NCBI GenBank assembly: GCA_021784205.1
Contig: JAJXTB010000085.1
Span: 1 to 12,035, forward strand
Source: Actinomycetes bacterium
GTDB taxonomy: Bacteria; Actinomycetota; Acidimicrobiia; Acidimicrobiales; RAAP-2
Reading direction: 5' to 3'
Length of the DNA: 12,035 nucleotides
Shown here: positions 1-7,261 of the stretch, piece after piece
How the letters are laid out: each line of letters opens with the position of its first letter
Position numbering within the stretch: the stretch's first letter is position 1
Translations under genes and position numbers: made by a program
The notes under the pieces: model-generated
Told to the model about the DNA's origin: nothing
The model's database searches: none
What the model saw: only the letters and a program-made list of their open reading frames with translations

Positions 1-190
1 GAGGATGCCACCATGGCAGATGCGAGGCGAGAACGTTGACGACCAACCCCAAGGACAGATTGGCCGGCCCGATCGCCGTGGCGATCAGCGCCACGGCGAT
101 CAGGACACCAAGGGAGATGAGCAACGGGACTCTCGCCGACACCGGTGCCGGCGCGCGACCGACAAGACTCCGGCGAGGTCCGTCGCTCAC
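1..190 (-). CDS. btuC: BtuC/FecCD-family ABC permease, N-terminal part (cut by window edge)
   Basis: Sixty-three codons are visible from a GTG at 190-188; the rest lies beyond the left edge. The translation starts VSDGPRRSLVGRAPAPVSAR and continues into a hydrophobic segment (about residues 23-41, LLISLGVLIAVALIATAIG) followed by PANLSLGLVVNVL. A first membrane helix, then a Gly-Pro turn and a short amphipathic stretch is the usual opening of FecCD permeases, the membrane subunit of corrinoid, heme and siderophore importers. It begins 7 bases after the btuF stop, so it is in the same transcript and probably translationally coupled. Corrinoid specificity is inferred from the cobalamin riboswitch and bluB upstream; the permease fragment alone cannot distinguish B12 from iron-chelate substrates. 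Confidence 0.75.
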   Translation of the reverse strand, partial: MSDGPRRSLVGRAPAPVSARVPLLISLGVLIAVALIATAIGPANLSLGLVVNVLASHLPWWHP

Positions 191-197
191 GTCAGCC

Positions 198-1118
198 CTA
201 GCCTTGCTGGTTCTTCAAGACGTTGGCGACCTCTTGGAGGAGGATCGTAATGCGCGGACCCCATCGCGACGCGATGTCGTCGGACAAAGTGACGATTCGA
301 TTATTCGTGACAGCCGACAAAGACTGCCAACCCGGTCGTGCGGCCACGCTCTGGGGAGTCACCTGGCAACACTTGTGATCAGCCAGGAAGATGTAGGTCG
401 GGTTGGCCTGGAGAATGAACTCGGCGGTCAACTGGGGGTAACCGCCATTGCTGTTCACACCGGCCGCGTCCGCGATCGACTTCAAGCCCAGCAAACTCAA
501 GAGAGATCCCATAAACGTCGATGAGGTGACTGAGTAATAGGTGGGATCAAGCTCGTAGTAGTAGGTGGTGCCCGCGGGCGCACGGGGCGTCGACTTCACG
601 ATGGAACTGACCGTGACTCTCAGGTGGGCCACCTCCCGACGAGCCTGGAGGACGTGACCCGTCGCTTGGCCCAGACCCAAGTACTGGTGGTAGGCGACCG
701 CGAGCGAGGGGGCCGCCGGATCGTAGATGACGGGAATCTTCAGCTTGGCTAACTGTGACGCGAGCGCCGGGGGCTCGTAGGCCAGAACGATGAGATCGGG
801 GTGGTACTTCGCAATAGCTTCGGCGCTGACGCTGTATCCGTCAAGGCTGGTCATCGGCGCGCCTTTGGGATAATTCGAGTACTTGTCCACGGCCCTCACC
901 TGGGACCCCGCACCGATCGCGTAGAGCATCTCCGTCGCGGTCGCCGACAACGAGACGATCGCATGGGGCTTCGCTGGAATGGTCACCGCTCCGTGGGCGG
1001 TGAGAACAGTGACCGGGAAACCCGACCTCGTCGCCGCGCCACTAGGGCTGTTGAGAACTGGCACAAACGACACGACGAACGCCAAGAAAGCACCCGCCAG
1101 GCTTAAATACTTCTTCAT
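198..1118 (-). CDS. btuF: BtuF-like corrinoid-binding protein of an ABC importer
   Basis: This 306-residue protein is the extracytoplasmic substrate-binding subunit of a class III (helical-backbone) ABC importer, most likely for cobalamin or other corrinoids. Residues 1-29 look like a secretion signal: KK, a hydrophobic core at about 5-22, then a small-residue stretch near SGAA. The mature part has the family pattern: IVSLSATATEMLYAIGAG (54-71, with E63 at the usual docking-glutamate site), a DLIVLAYEPP segment (108-117), and a C-terminal lobe with PTYIFLADHKCCQ (240-252) and RPGW. No lipobox cysteine is visible, which is unusual for a binding protein in a single-membrane bacterium. The ATG at 1118 is supported by the SD-like CGGAG six to seven bases upstream, which is also the riboswitch-controlled element. 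An iron-siderophore or heme binder is the alternative, made less likely by the riboswitch. Confidence 0.88.
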   Translation of the reverse strand: MKKYLSLAGAFLAFVVSFVPVLNSPSGAATRSGFPVTVLTAHGAVTIPAKPHAIVSLSATATEMLYAIGAGSQVRAVDKYSNYPKGAPMTSLDGYSVSAEAIAKYHPDLIVLAYEPPALASQLAKLKIPVIYDPAAPSLAVAYHQYLGLGQATGHVLQARREVAHLRVTVSSIVKSTPRAPAGTTYYYELDPTYYSVTSSTFMGSLLSLLGLKSIADAAGVNSNGGYPQLTAEFILQANPTYIFLADHKCCQVTPQSVAARPGWQSLSAVTNNRIVTLSDDIASRWGPRITILLQEVANVLKNQQG

Positions 1119-1121
1119 TTA

Positions 1122-1204
1122 CAACTCCGTTGACTAGAACGGAGGATGATTGAAGCCCGTCACCACCTCACTGAAGTGGAACGAACCGTCCTTCCTCCGA
1201 GGAC
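1122..1204 (-). promoter_or_regulatory. Expression platform of the cobalamin riboswitch (SD sequestor and possible antisequestor)
   Basis: Three hairpins can be read on the minus strand between the aptamer and the btuF start. First, GTCCT/AGGAC (1204-1200 with 1192-1188) closes a loop of exactly CGGAGGA. Second, a 7-pair stem with one G-U and an AGT loop lies at 1179-1163. Third, CTCCGTT (1144-1138), loop CTAGTC, AACGGAG (1131-1125) buries the only Shine-Dalgarno-like sequence, ACGGAG, just before the ATG at 1118. The CGGAGGA loop (1199-1193) is perfectly complementary to TCCTCCG (1146-1140), which overlaps the anti-SD arm, so the two pairings exclude each other. There is no T-tract, so control of translation initiation is more likely than of termination. 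The complementarities are seen; the switching model is inferred. Confidence 0.7.
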
Positions 1205-1336
1205 CGATTACGTCGACGCAGAGCAGGCGACCGGGCTCGTCCCCGAAAGGGGCATCACCGTTGCGGGACAGCTCCGGAATCTCACCGGACTTCGCTATCT
1301 CTACGTCACCGCACCATCTCGATGCGGCACCCCGAG
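1205..1336 (-). promoter_or_regulatory. Cobalamin (adenosylcobalamin-type) riboswitch aptamer
   Basis: The minus strand carries the conserved B12-aptamer core: CCGGTGAGATTCCGG (1288-1274) followed by AGCTGTCCCGCAACGGTGA, and then GAGCCCGGTCGCCTGCTC as the counterpart of the B12-box element AGCCAGGAGACCTGCC. A stem CCGCA/TGCGG lies on the 5' side (around 1327-1307), and CCCC TTTC GGGG (about 1252-1241) forms a variable peripheral hairpin between the core elements. In this class, binding of the cofactor represses downstream expression. It sits about 42 bases after the bluB stop and directly before btuF, so it should shut off corrinoid uptake when cobalamin is plentiful. The outer boundaries are approximate because the closing P1 stem was not resolved by eye. 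Confidence 0.93.
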
Positions 1337-1379
1337 CATACACAAAATGAGCCGAGGCAGTCTGGGCGCGAACGGTGGT

Positions 1380-2153
1380 TCAGTTCGACCGCACCGCGCC
1401 ACCGAGCGGCGACGCGGAGTCACGCCACGAGACGCCCGGAGACCACCGGTCATGGTGCACCACGCTCGCTAGTGACGAGCGCTCTCGCCATCCGTGGCGC
1501 TCCAGGTCTGGCACCTCTTGGAGAAACCTCACCGGTCCAACGCACAGCCACGCCACCGGTCGAACGGCCGCCGGCAAGCCCAGCAGCTCACTGACGAACT
1601 CCTCGCGATAGAACGACACCCATCCCAGCCCCCATCCCTCGACGGTGCAGGCGAGCCACAAATTCTCAATCGCGAGACACGTTGAGTACAGACCGGCATC
1701 GGCGATGGAATGACGACCCAATACATGAGGTCCACCGCGATCGGGGCTGTAGGTGACGATGATCGAAACACTGGACTCGAGGACCCCGTCGATCTTGATC
1801 GTCGAGAATCGACGCGCCTGCTCGGGGTCAAGGGAGTCGGCAAAGATCTGGCGTTCACCTTGAATGTGGCCGACGAACTGGCGCCGTGTCTCCTCAGACG
1901 TGACCACGATGAAATCCCAGGGTTGCGAGAGACCGACGCTCGGGGCTGCGTGTGCGGCCTCGAGGAGTCGCTCAAGGACTCGCGGATCCACAGCTTCGCC
2001 GGTAAATTCACCTCGCACGTCCCGACGGCGATACACGGCGTCATAGAACACACTGAGAACATCTCCGCCATCATGGGTTTTGCTGTTTGATCCGTGATCG
2101 GCTCCCGTCACGTCGCGACTCGTTCGTTCCAAATTCTCGGATGACCCTGACAT
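1380..2153 (-). CDS. bluB: BluB, 5,6-dimethylbenzimidazole synthase
   Basis: BluB is a nitroreductase-fold enzyme that fragments reduced FMN with oxygen to make 5,6-dimethylbenzimidazole, the lower ligand of vitamin B12. The 257-residue product has the flavin-phosphate motif YRRRDVRGEF (41-50), PSVGLSQPWDF (71-81), and HSIADAGLYSTCLAIENLWLACTVEGWGLGWVSFY (from 148), which is characteristic of BluB rather than general nitroreductases. D45 and S180 are 135 residues apart, the same spacing as the catalytic Asp32 and Ser167 of the Sinorhizobium enzyme. The first ~30 residues are polar, non-conserved-looking and possibly disordered, and the C-terminal ~25 residues are also an extension. I chose ATG 2153 because TATGGT lies exactly 7 bases upstream (leaderless arrangement); an in-frame ATG at 2165 is the alternative, and neither has a clear SD. 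Confidence 0.9.
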   Translation of the reverse strand: MSGSSENLERTSRDVTGADHGSNSKTHDGGDVLSVFYDAVYRRRDVRGEFTGEAVDPRVLERLLEAAHAAPSVGLSQPWDFIVVTSEETRRQFVGHIQGERQIFADSLDPEQARRFSTIKIDGVLESSVSIIVTYSPDRGGPHVLGRHSIADAGLYSTCLAIENLWLACTVEGWGLGWVSFYREEFVSELLGLPAAVRPVAWLCVGPVRFLQEVPDLERHGWRERSSLASVVHHDRWSPGVSWRDSASPLGGAVRSN

Positions 2154-2160
2154 GGCGACA

Positions 2161-2166
2161 ACCATA
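2161..2166 (-). promoter_or_regulatory. Candidate -10 element of bluB (leaderless)
   Basis: TATGGT on the minus strand is followed by 7 bases and then ATG 2153. A TAnnnT box 6-8 bases before a start codon is the usual signature of a leaderless actinobacterial mRNA. No convincing -35 was found at 16-18 bases, which lowers confidence. Confidence 0.35.
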
Positions 2167-2168
2167 GG

Positions 2169-2199
2169 TTGACGATGCGCAGCGTCGCGTCACTACTCT
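2169..2199 (+). promoter_or_regulatory. Candidate promoter of the phosphatase gene (leaderless)
   Basis: TTGACG at 2169-2174 matches the -35 consensus at five of six positions. TACTCT at 2194-2199 fits TAnnnT and ends 7 bases before the GTG at 2207. The 19-base spacer is longer than ideal. It would fire away from the candidate bluB promoter, with which it shares a 53-base divergent region (between the two chosen start codons). Confidence 0.35.
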
Positions 2200-2206
2200 C
2201 ATCAGC

Positions 2207-2947
2207 GTGTGTGCCACCATGAGCAACGGACGACCGTCACGACACATCGATCTCGACGGTGTCTTTAATCTGCGTGACGTCGGCGGCTATCTCTGCGCCA
2301 CCGGCGAACGTACGAGGTGGCGCCGGCTGTTTCGTAGCGATGCCCTGCATCGTGTCACCCATGCGGATCTCTCACGATTCGTCACATTGGGTGTCGTTAA
2401 CATCCTTGACCTTCGAGCCTCGAATGAGATCGAGTTCACTGGACTCGGCGCGATTATGAGCGGAGCATTCAACGTGGTGTCCTCACCCGTAAGAGATGAC
2501 ACTGCCACCCGAACGAGAGGTGAGTCACTCGCCGATCGGTATCTCGCCTACCTGTCAGGCGACGGGATGGCCCAAGCGATCACGGAACTTTCTAGACTAT
2601 CGTCCGCTCCCACCATCGTCAGTTGCTTCTTCGGAAAGGACCGAACGGGGACTCTCATAGCACTGGTCCTGAGCCTCGTCGGCGTAGAGCGCGATGTGAT
2701 CATCGCAGACTACGCGCTGACGTCGACACGAATGGGTCCGCTCATCTCCCTGCTGCAACGTGACGAGATCTACCGGTCAACAATTGAGCGTACCGAGCCC
2801 TCGCGCCTCGCCGCTGATTCCGCCACCATGCGGTCATTCCTTAACACCGTCGACGAGCGGTACGGGAGCCCACTCTTGTGGGCCACGAAGTCGGGAATAA
2901 GGCTAGACATCATCGACCGCTTACGAGAGAATCTGCTCGTCCGATAA
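2207..2947 (+). CDS. Tyrosine-phosphatase-like protein (MptpB/Y_phosphatase3 type)
   Basis: The 246-residue product resembles the atypical protein-tyrosine/phosphoinositide phosphatases of the MptpB/Y_phosphatase3 group. It has the family opening FNLRDVGGY (20-28), LFRSDALHRVTHAD (41-54), the VVNILDLRASNEIE strand-turn (63-76), and the P-loop C140-FFGKD-R146-TG, satisfying CX5R with the KDRTG variant typical of this group. The residue before the catalytic cysteine is Ser139, where most members have His (HCxxGKDRTG). A region after the P-loop (VIIADYALTS) matches the family's lid-side helix. Length is normal. GTG 2207 is taken as start because of the promoter 7 bases upstream; ATG 2219 is four codons later. 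Substrate cannot be told: family members act on phosphotyrosine, phosphoserine or phosphoinositides. It stands alone, divergent from bluB. Confidence 0.8.
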   Translation: MCATMSNGRPSRHIDLDGVFNLRDVGGYLCATGERTRWRRLFRSDALHRVTHADLSRFVTLGVVNILDLRASNEIEFTGLGAIMSGAFNVVSSPVRDDTATRTRGESLADRYLAYLSGDGMAQAITELSRLSSAPTIVSCFFGKDRTGTLIALVLSLVGVERDVIIADYALTSTRMGPLISLLQRDEIYRSTIERTEPSRLAADSATMRSFLNTVDERYGSPLLWATKSGIRLDIIDRLRENLLVR

Positions 2948-2963
2948 TGTCATCGCTCCGATT

Positions 2964-3052
2964 AATTCTCCGAGAATTGAAGGAATAGAGTACATATCTC
3001 TACCTCGATCACGTTCGAGGCAGTGCGTGAATCGCTCAGAAAGTGATTCACG
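2964..3052. repeat. Four consecutive inverted repeats downstream of the phosphatase gene
   Basis: Four hairpin-capable inverted repeats follow one another within 89 bases: AATTCTC-C-GAGAATT (2964-2978), TAGAG-7-CTCTA (2986-3002), CCTCGA-6-TCGAGG (3003-3020), and CGTGAATC-11-GATTCACG (3026-3052). All arms are perfect. None is followed by a T-run, so a classical intrinsic terminator is not supported on either strand. They could still end phosphatase transcription, protect its 3' end, or bind a regulator of cydA. The rest of the gap up to 3204 is AT-richer and holds only the candidate cydA promoter. Confidence 0.6.
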
Positions 3053-3189
3053 GACCAACAACATTCGCCTCTCGATTGATTGTTTCCATCGTGACGAGAG
3101 TCACCCTAAGTCCACTTTGTGTTCCCGTAACTGCCCTTCAGACTGTGTACTTTCGATAGCATTAAATTCTTTTTTGCATAGTCTTTTCC

Positions 3190-3195
3190 TATGAT
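3190..3195 (+). promoter_or_regulatory. Candidate -10 element of the cyd operon
   Basis: TATGAT matches the -10 consensus at five of six positions and lies 9 bases before the GTG at 3205, in the most AT-rich part of the window. The position 17 bases upstream (TTCTTT) is a weak -35. No good SD was found for any candidate cydA start, which suits a leaderless or near-leaderless transcript. Confidence 0.4.
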
Positions 3196-3204
3196 TATTC
3201 ATCC

Positions 3205-4656
3205 GTGATCGTGCGAAATTCCCACATTCTTAGTTGTGAATCAATGATGTATGTTCTATTCGTGAATGCTTTTATAGCTGGTGTTTTCACGCTGTCCCTG
3301 GCGCGCTGGCAGTTCGCGGTGACGACAGTGTTTCACTTCCTCTTCGTGCCGCTCACAATCGGCCTGGGCCTGCTCGTCGCGGTGCTGCAGACCGCGGCCT
3401 ATCGGACCAAGGACGAGGCCTACGAGCGCGCGACACGCTTCTTCGGCAAGTTGTTTCTGGTCAACTTCGCCATCGGCGTCGTAACCGGAATCGTCCAGGA
3501 GTTCCAGTTCGGCATGGACTGGTCGCGCTACTCAGTCTTCGTGGGCAACATCTTCGGCGCTCCCCTGGCAATCGAGGGCCTGCTCGCCTTCTTCATGGAG
3601 TCGACGTTCCTCGGGGTGTGGATCTTCGGACGCGGGCGCGTCTCGAACCGGGTCCACCTGGCATCGATCTGGCTGGCCAGCCTCGGCACCATCCTCTCGG
3701 CGGCGTTCATCGTCGCGGCCAACTCGTGGATGCAGCACCCGGTCGGCTACACGATCGATCCCGTGAGCCACCAGGCGGTAATGAACAACTTCTGGGCCGT
3801 GATGACCAACTCGACGTTCCTGCTCGCTTACGGCCACGTGCTCTTCTCGGCGTTTCTTACCGGCTCGGTATTCATGCTCGCCGTCTCGGCCTGGCACGTA
3901 CGCCGAGGTCACGACGCGGCGGCGTTCGCGAAGTCAATTCGCATCGCGATCGTCGTCACCATGGTCGCTTCGGTGGGCACCATCTTCCTCGGCGACTCCC
4001 AGGCCAAGCAGATGGAAGTCCAGCAGCCCATGAAGATGGCCGCCGCCGAGGCCCTCTACACCACGAGCAGCGGGGCGAGCTTCTCGCTGCTCACGATCGG
4101 TGACCTCGCCGGCAACCCGGTCTTCCAGGTGCGCGTTTCGCACCTCTTGAGCGTGCTCGCAACCAACACCTGGAACGGAAAGGTCGACGGCATCAACAAC
4201 ATCCAGGCGGCGGCCGCCAAGAAGTATGGTGCCGGTAGCTACATCCCAGTCATCTGGATCCTGTACTGGTCCTTTAGGGTCATGGTGGGACTGGGCTTCT
4301 TGCTTCTGGCCCTCGGAGCCATCGGCCTCTGGCTGATGAAGAAGCGCCGCCTGGAGACGTCGAACGTCTACCTGCGCTTCGCCACCTGGATGGCGCTCGC
4401 GCCCTTCATCGCCAACTCGGTCGGCTGGATCTTTACCGAAGTCGGCCGCCAGCCGTGGGTGGTCTACGGACTGCTCAAGACCTCCAACGCCGTCACGCTG
4501 ATCGCGCCCGGCTACGTCGCGGCGAGCTTCATCGGCTTCACCGCGATCTACACGCTGCTCGCCATCGTCGAGATCGGCCTGCTGATCCGCCTCGCCCGCG
4601 TTCCCACGCCGCTCACCGAGGGCGCTCTCGCACCCGAGCCCGAACTCATCTACTAG
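3205..4656 (+). CDS. cydA: Cytochrome bd quinol oxidase subunit I
   Basis: CydA binds hemes b558, b595 and d, oxidises quinol and reduces oxygen to water at the cytoplasmic membrane with very high oxygen affinity. In this 483-residue product the conserved part starts LSLARWQFAVTTVFHFLFVPLTIG (30-53), with H44 at the position of E. coli His19. H211 (YGHVLFSAFLTG) corresponds to the b558 ligand His186, and R358-V-M360 to Arg391/Met393. The quinol-loop motif QQPMKMAAAEAL has K277 and E282, matching Lys252 and Glu257 in spacing. GRQPW is at 414-418. The loop after it is short, so this is a short-Q-loop enzyme (E. coli CydA is longer). The start is uncertain: GTG 3205, ATG 3244, ATG 3247 and GTG 3262 are in frame, and residues before 30 are encoded by AT-rich DNA unlike the rest. 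cydB follows after 8 bases. Confidence 0.95.
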   Translation: MIVRNSHILSCESMMYVLFVNAFIAGVFTLSLARWQFAVTTVFHFLFVPLTIGLGLLVAVLQTAAYRTKDEAYERATRFFGKLFLVNFAIGVVTGIVQEFQFGMDWSRYSVFVGNIFGAPLAIEGLLAFFMESTFLGVWIFGRGRVSNRVHLASIWLASLGTILSAAFIVAANSWMQHPVGYTIDPVSHQAVMNNFWAVMTNSTFLLAYGHVLFSAFLTGSVFMLAVSAWHVRRGHDAAAFAKSIRIAIVVTMVASVGTIFLGDSQAKQMEVQQPMKMAAAEALYTTSSGASFSLLTIGDLAGNPVFQVRVSHLLSVLATNTWNGKVDGINNIQAAAAKKYGAGSYIPVIWILYWSFRVMVGLGFLLLALGAIGLWLMKKRRLETSNVYLRFATWMALAPFIANSVGWIFTEVGRQPWVVYGLLKTSNAVTLIAPGYVAASFIGFTAIYTLLAIVEIGLLIRLARVPTPLTEGALAPEPELIY

Positions 4657-4660
4657 GAGG
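4655..4660 (+). promoter_or_regulatory. Ribosome binding site of cydB
   Basis: AGGAGG overlaps the TAG stop of cydA and lies four bases before the GTG at 4665. It decides the cydB start: the open frame continues upstream into cydA, but only this GTG has an SD and gives a normal CydB N-terminus. Confidence 0.8.
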
Positions 4661-4664
4661 GATC

Positions 4665-5722
<1,058 letters not shown>

Positions 5723-5726
<4 letters not shown>

Positions 5727-7261
5727 GCGACTCGCCCACCGACCTCCTGAGGCGCCTCGCGCGGGTGACGCCGCTCGCCTGGGGCCCCGTCGTGGTCGCA
5801 ACGGCAACGTCTGCGATCGCGACGATCGCCCTCCTCGCCCAGGCCACGGCGATCGCGCGGGTGGTAGGTGGACTCTTCGCGTCGCGCCACGCCGACCTGC
5901 GTGCCGCCATCGTCGATCTGGCTCTCGCCAGCCTCGTGCGCGCCCTCGCGACCGCCGCCGGAGCGATGATCGCCGGGCGACTCGCGGCACCCGTGCGGCG
6001 CGACCTGCGCCGCCGGGTACTCGAAGCGACGCTGGCGCGAGGTCCGCGCTGCTCGATCGACGCCACCGTGCAGCTCGCCACGCGCGGCGTCGAGGCGATC
6101 GAGGCCTACCTCACGCGCTACGTCACCGCCCTCGCTGCCTCGGTGGTCGGGCCCGCCATCTTGGTCACCTGGCTCGTGACCCGCGACTGGCTGAGCGGAG
6201 TCATCGTCGCGCTCTGCGTCGCGCTGTTGCCGATCTTCATGGCCCTCCTCGGCGCCGAGGCCAAGGCCAAGATGCTCGCCGGCTGGCAGGAGCAGCAGCG
6301 CCTGGCGGGCTACTTCGGTGACGTAGTGCGCGGCATGGCGACTCTCAAGGCCTTCAACCGCTCGCGCGACGCGCTGAACTCGCTCGAGCGCGTGGGTCGT
6401 CGCGTGCGTGAGACGACGATGGCGACGCTGCGCGTGGCGTTCCTCTCGAGCTTCGCCCTCGAGCTGCTCAGCTCGCTCGCCACCGCGCTCGTCGCGCTCT
6501 TCCTCGGCGTACGCCTCCTCCACGGCGGGCTGGCCCTGTCGAACGCGGTCGCGATCCTGATCGTGACCCCCGAGGTCTTCTTACCCCTGCGGCGAGTCGC
6601 CGCGGCCTATCACGCGTCCGCGACCGGAGTCGCCGCGACTGAGGACGTGCTGGACCTCCTCGTCAACGACCTGCGAGGTCTCGACGCGCCGAGCATCTCC
6701 CCCGGCGTCGCACTGGGTGACGTTGCGGTCGCCCCGGGGGGTCTACTCCTCGTGACGGGCGCCTCGGGGATCGGCAAGTCGACGCTGTTGCGACAGCTCT
6801 GCACGCTCGAGGATCCACCTGAGGGGAAAGTGCACATCGACGGAATCGATCTGGCACACCTTGACCGCGACCAGTGGCGTTCGCGTGTGGCCTGGCTGGC
6901 CCAGGATCCGAGGGTGACGGGTTCCTCACTGCGCGAAGCGGTCACCCTGGGCGACCCCTCGGTGGGTGACGACGAGGTTCGCGCGGCGCTGACGCTGGTC
7001 GGACTTGGCGAGGACCTCGATCGGCCCGTCGGCGAGGGGGCCCGCGCCCTCTCGGCCGGTGAGCGGCGCCGTCTCGGCCTCGCGCGCTGCCTGATGCGCC
7101 ACCCGCTGGTGCTCGTGCTCGATGAGCCGCTCGCTCACCTCGATCCCCGGGGCGCGGACGAGCTGGCGTCGGTGATCGCCAACCTGTCCATGACGCGCGT
7201 CGTCGCCTCGCACCGGCCGTTGCGCGCCGACGCCGTTCTCGATCTCAAGGGCCACGCGTGA
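5723..7261 (+). CDS. cydD: CydD, thiol/heme-linked ABC exporter subunit for cytochrome bd assembly
   Basis: CydD pairs with CydC in a heterodimeric ABC exporter that is required for cytochrome bd maturation; cysteine/glutathione export and heme interaction have both been reported for the E. coli complex. The 512-residue product has a transmembrane domain over about 15-320 (including RLAGYFGDVVRGMATLKAFNR at 193-213, the typical CydD coupling segment) and a nucleotide-binding domain with Walker A GASGIGKST (346-354), Q-loop Q394, signature LSAGE (443-447), Walker B LVLVLDEP with D467/E468, and H497. All catalytic residues are present. The stretch between the last helix and Walker A is only about 25-30 residues, so the usual first beta-strands with the A-loop aromatic are largely missing. 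Starts at GTG 5723 within the cydB stop, ends within the cydC start. Confidence 0.92.

Noticed and set aside
36..524. Open frame on the plus strand across the left edge
   Set aside because: It overlaps the permease and btuF on the other strand, which have clear family motifs; it has none.
1335..1340. TATGCT on the minus strand as a -10 for a separate btuF transcript
   Set aside because: It would start transcription at about 1328, possibly cutting into the aptamer's 5' closing stem, and no -35 is seen. btuF may simply be co-transcribed with bluB.
1134..1343. Open frame of 69 codons on the minus strand between bluB and btuF
   Set aside because: It coincides with the cobalamin aptamer and its platform; base conservation there is explained by RNA structure and no SD precedes it.
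3003..3052. Intrinsic terminator for the phosphatase gene
   Set aside because: Good stems are present but no T-run follows any of them on either strand.
3026..3052. Rex binding site
   Set aside because: The dyad arms resemble Rex half-sites, but the spacing between GTGAA and TTCAC is 15 bases instead of about 6.
4455..4664. N-terminal extension of cydB by 70 codons
   Set aside because: It lies within cydA, is Arg/His-rich and unlike any CydB; the SD at 4655 points to GTG 4665.
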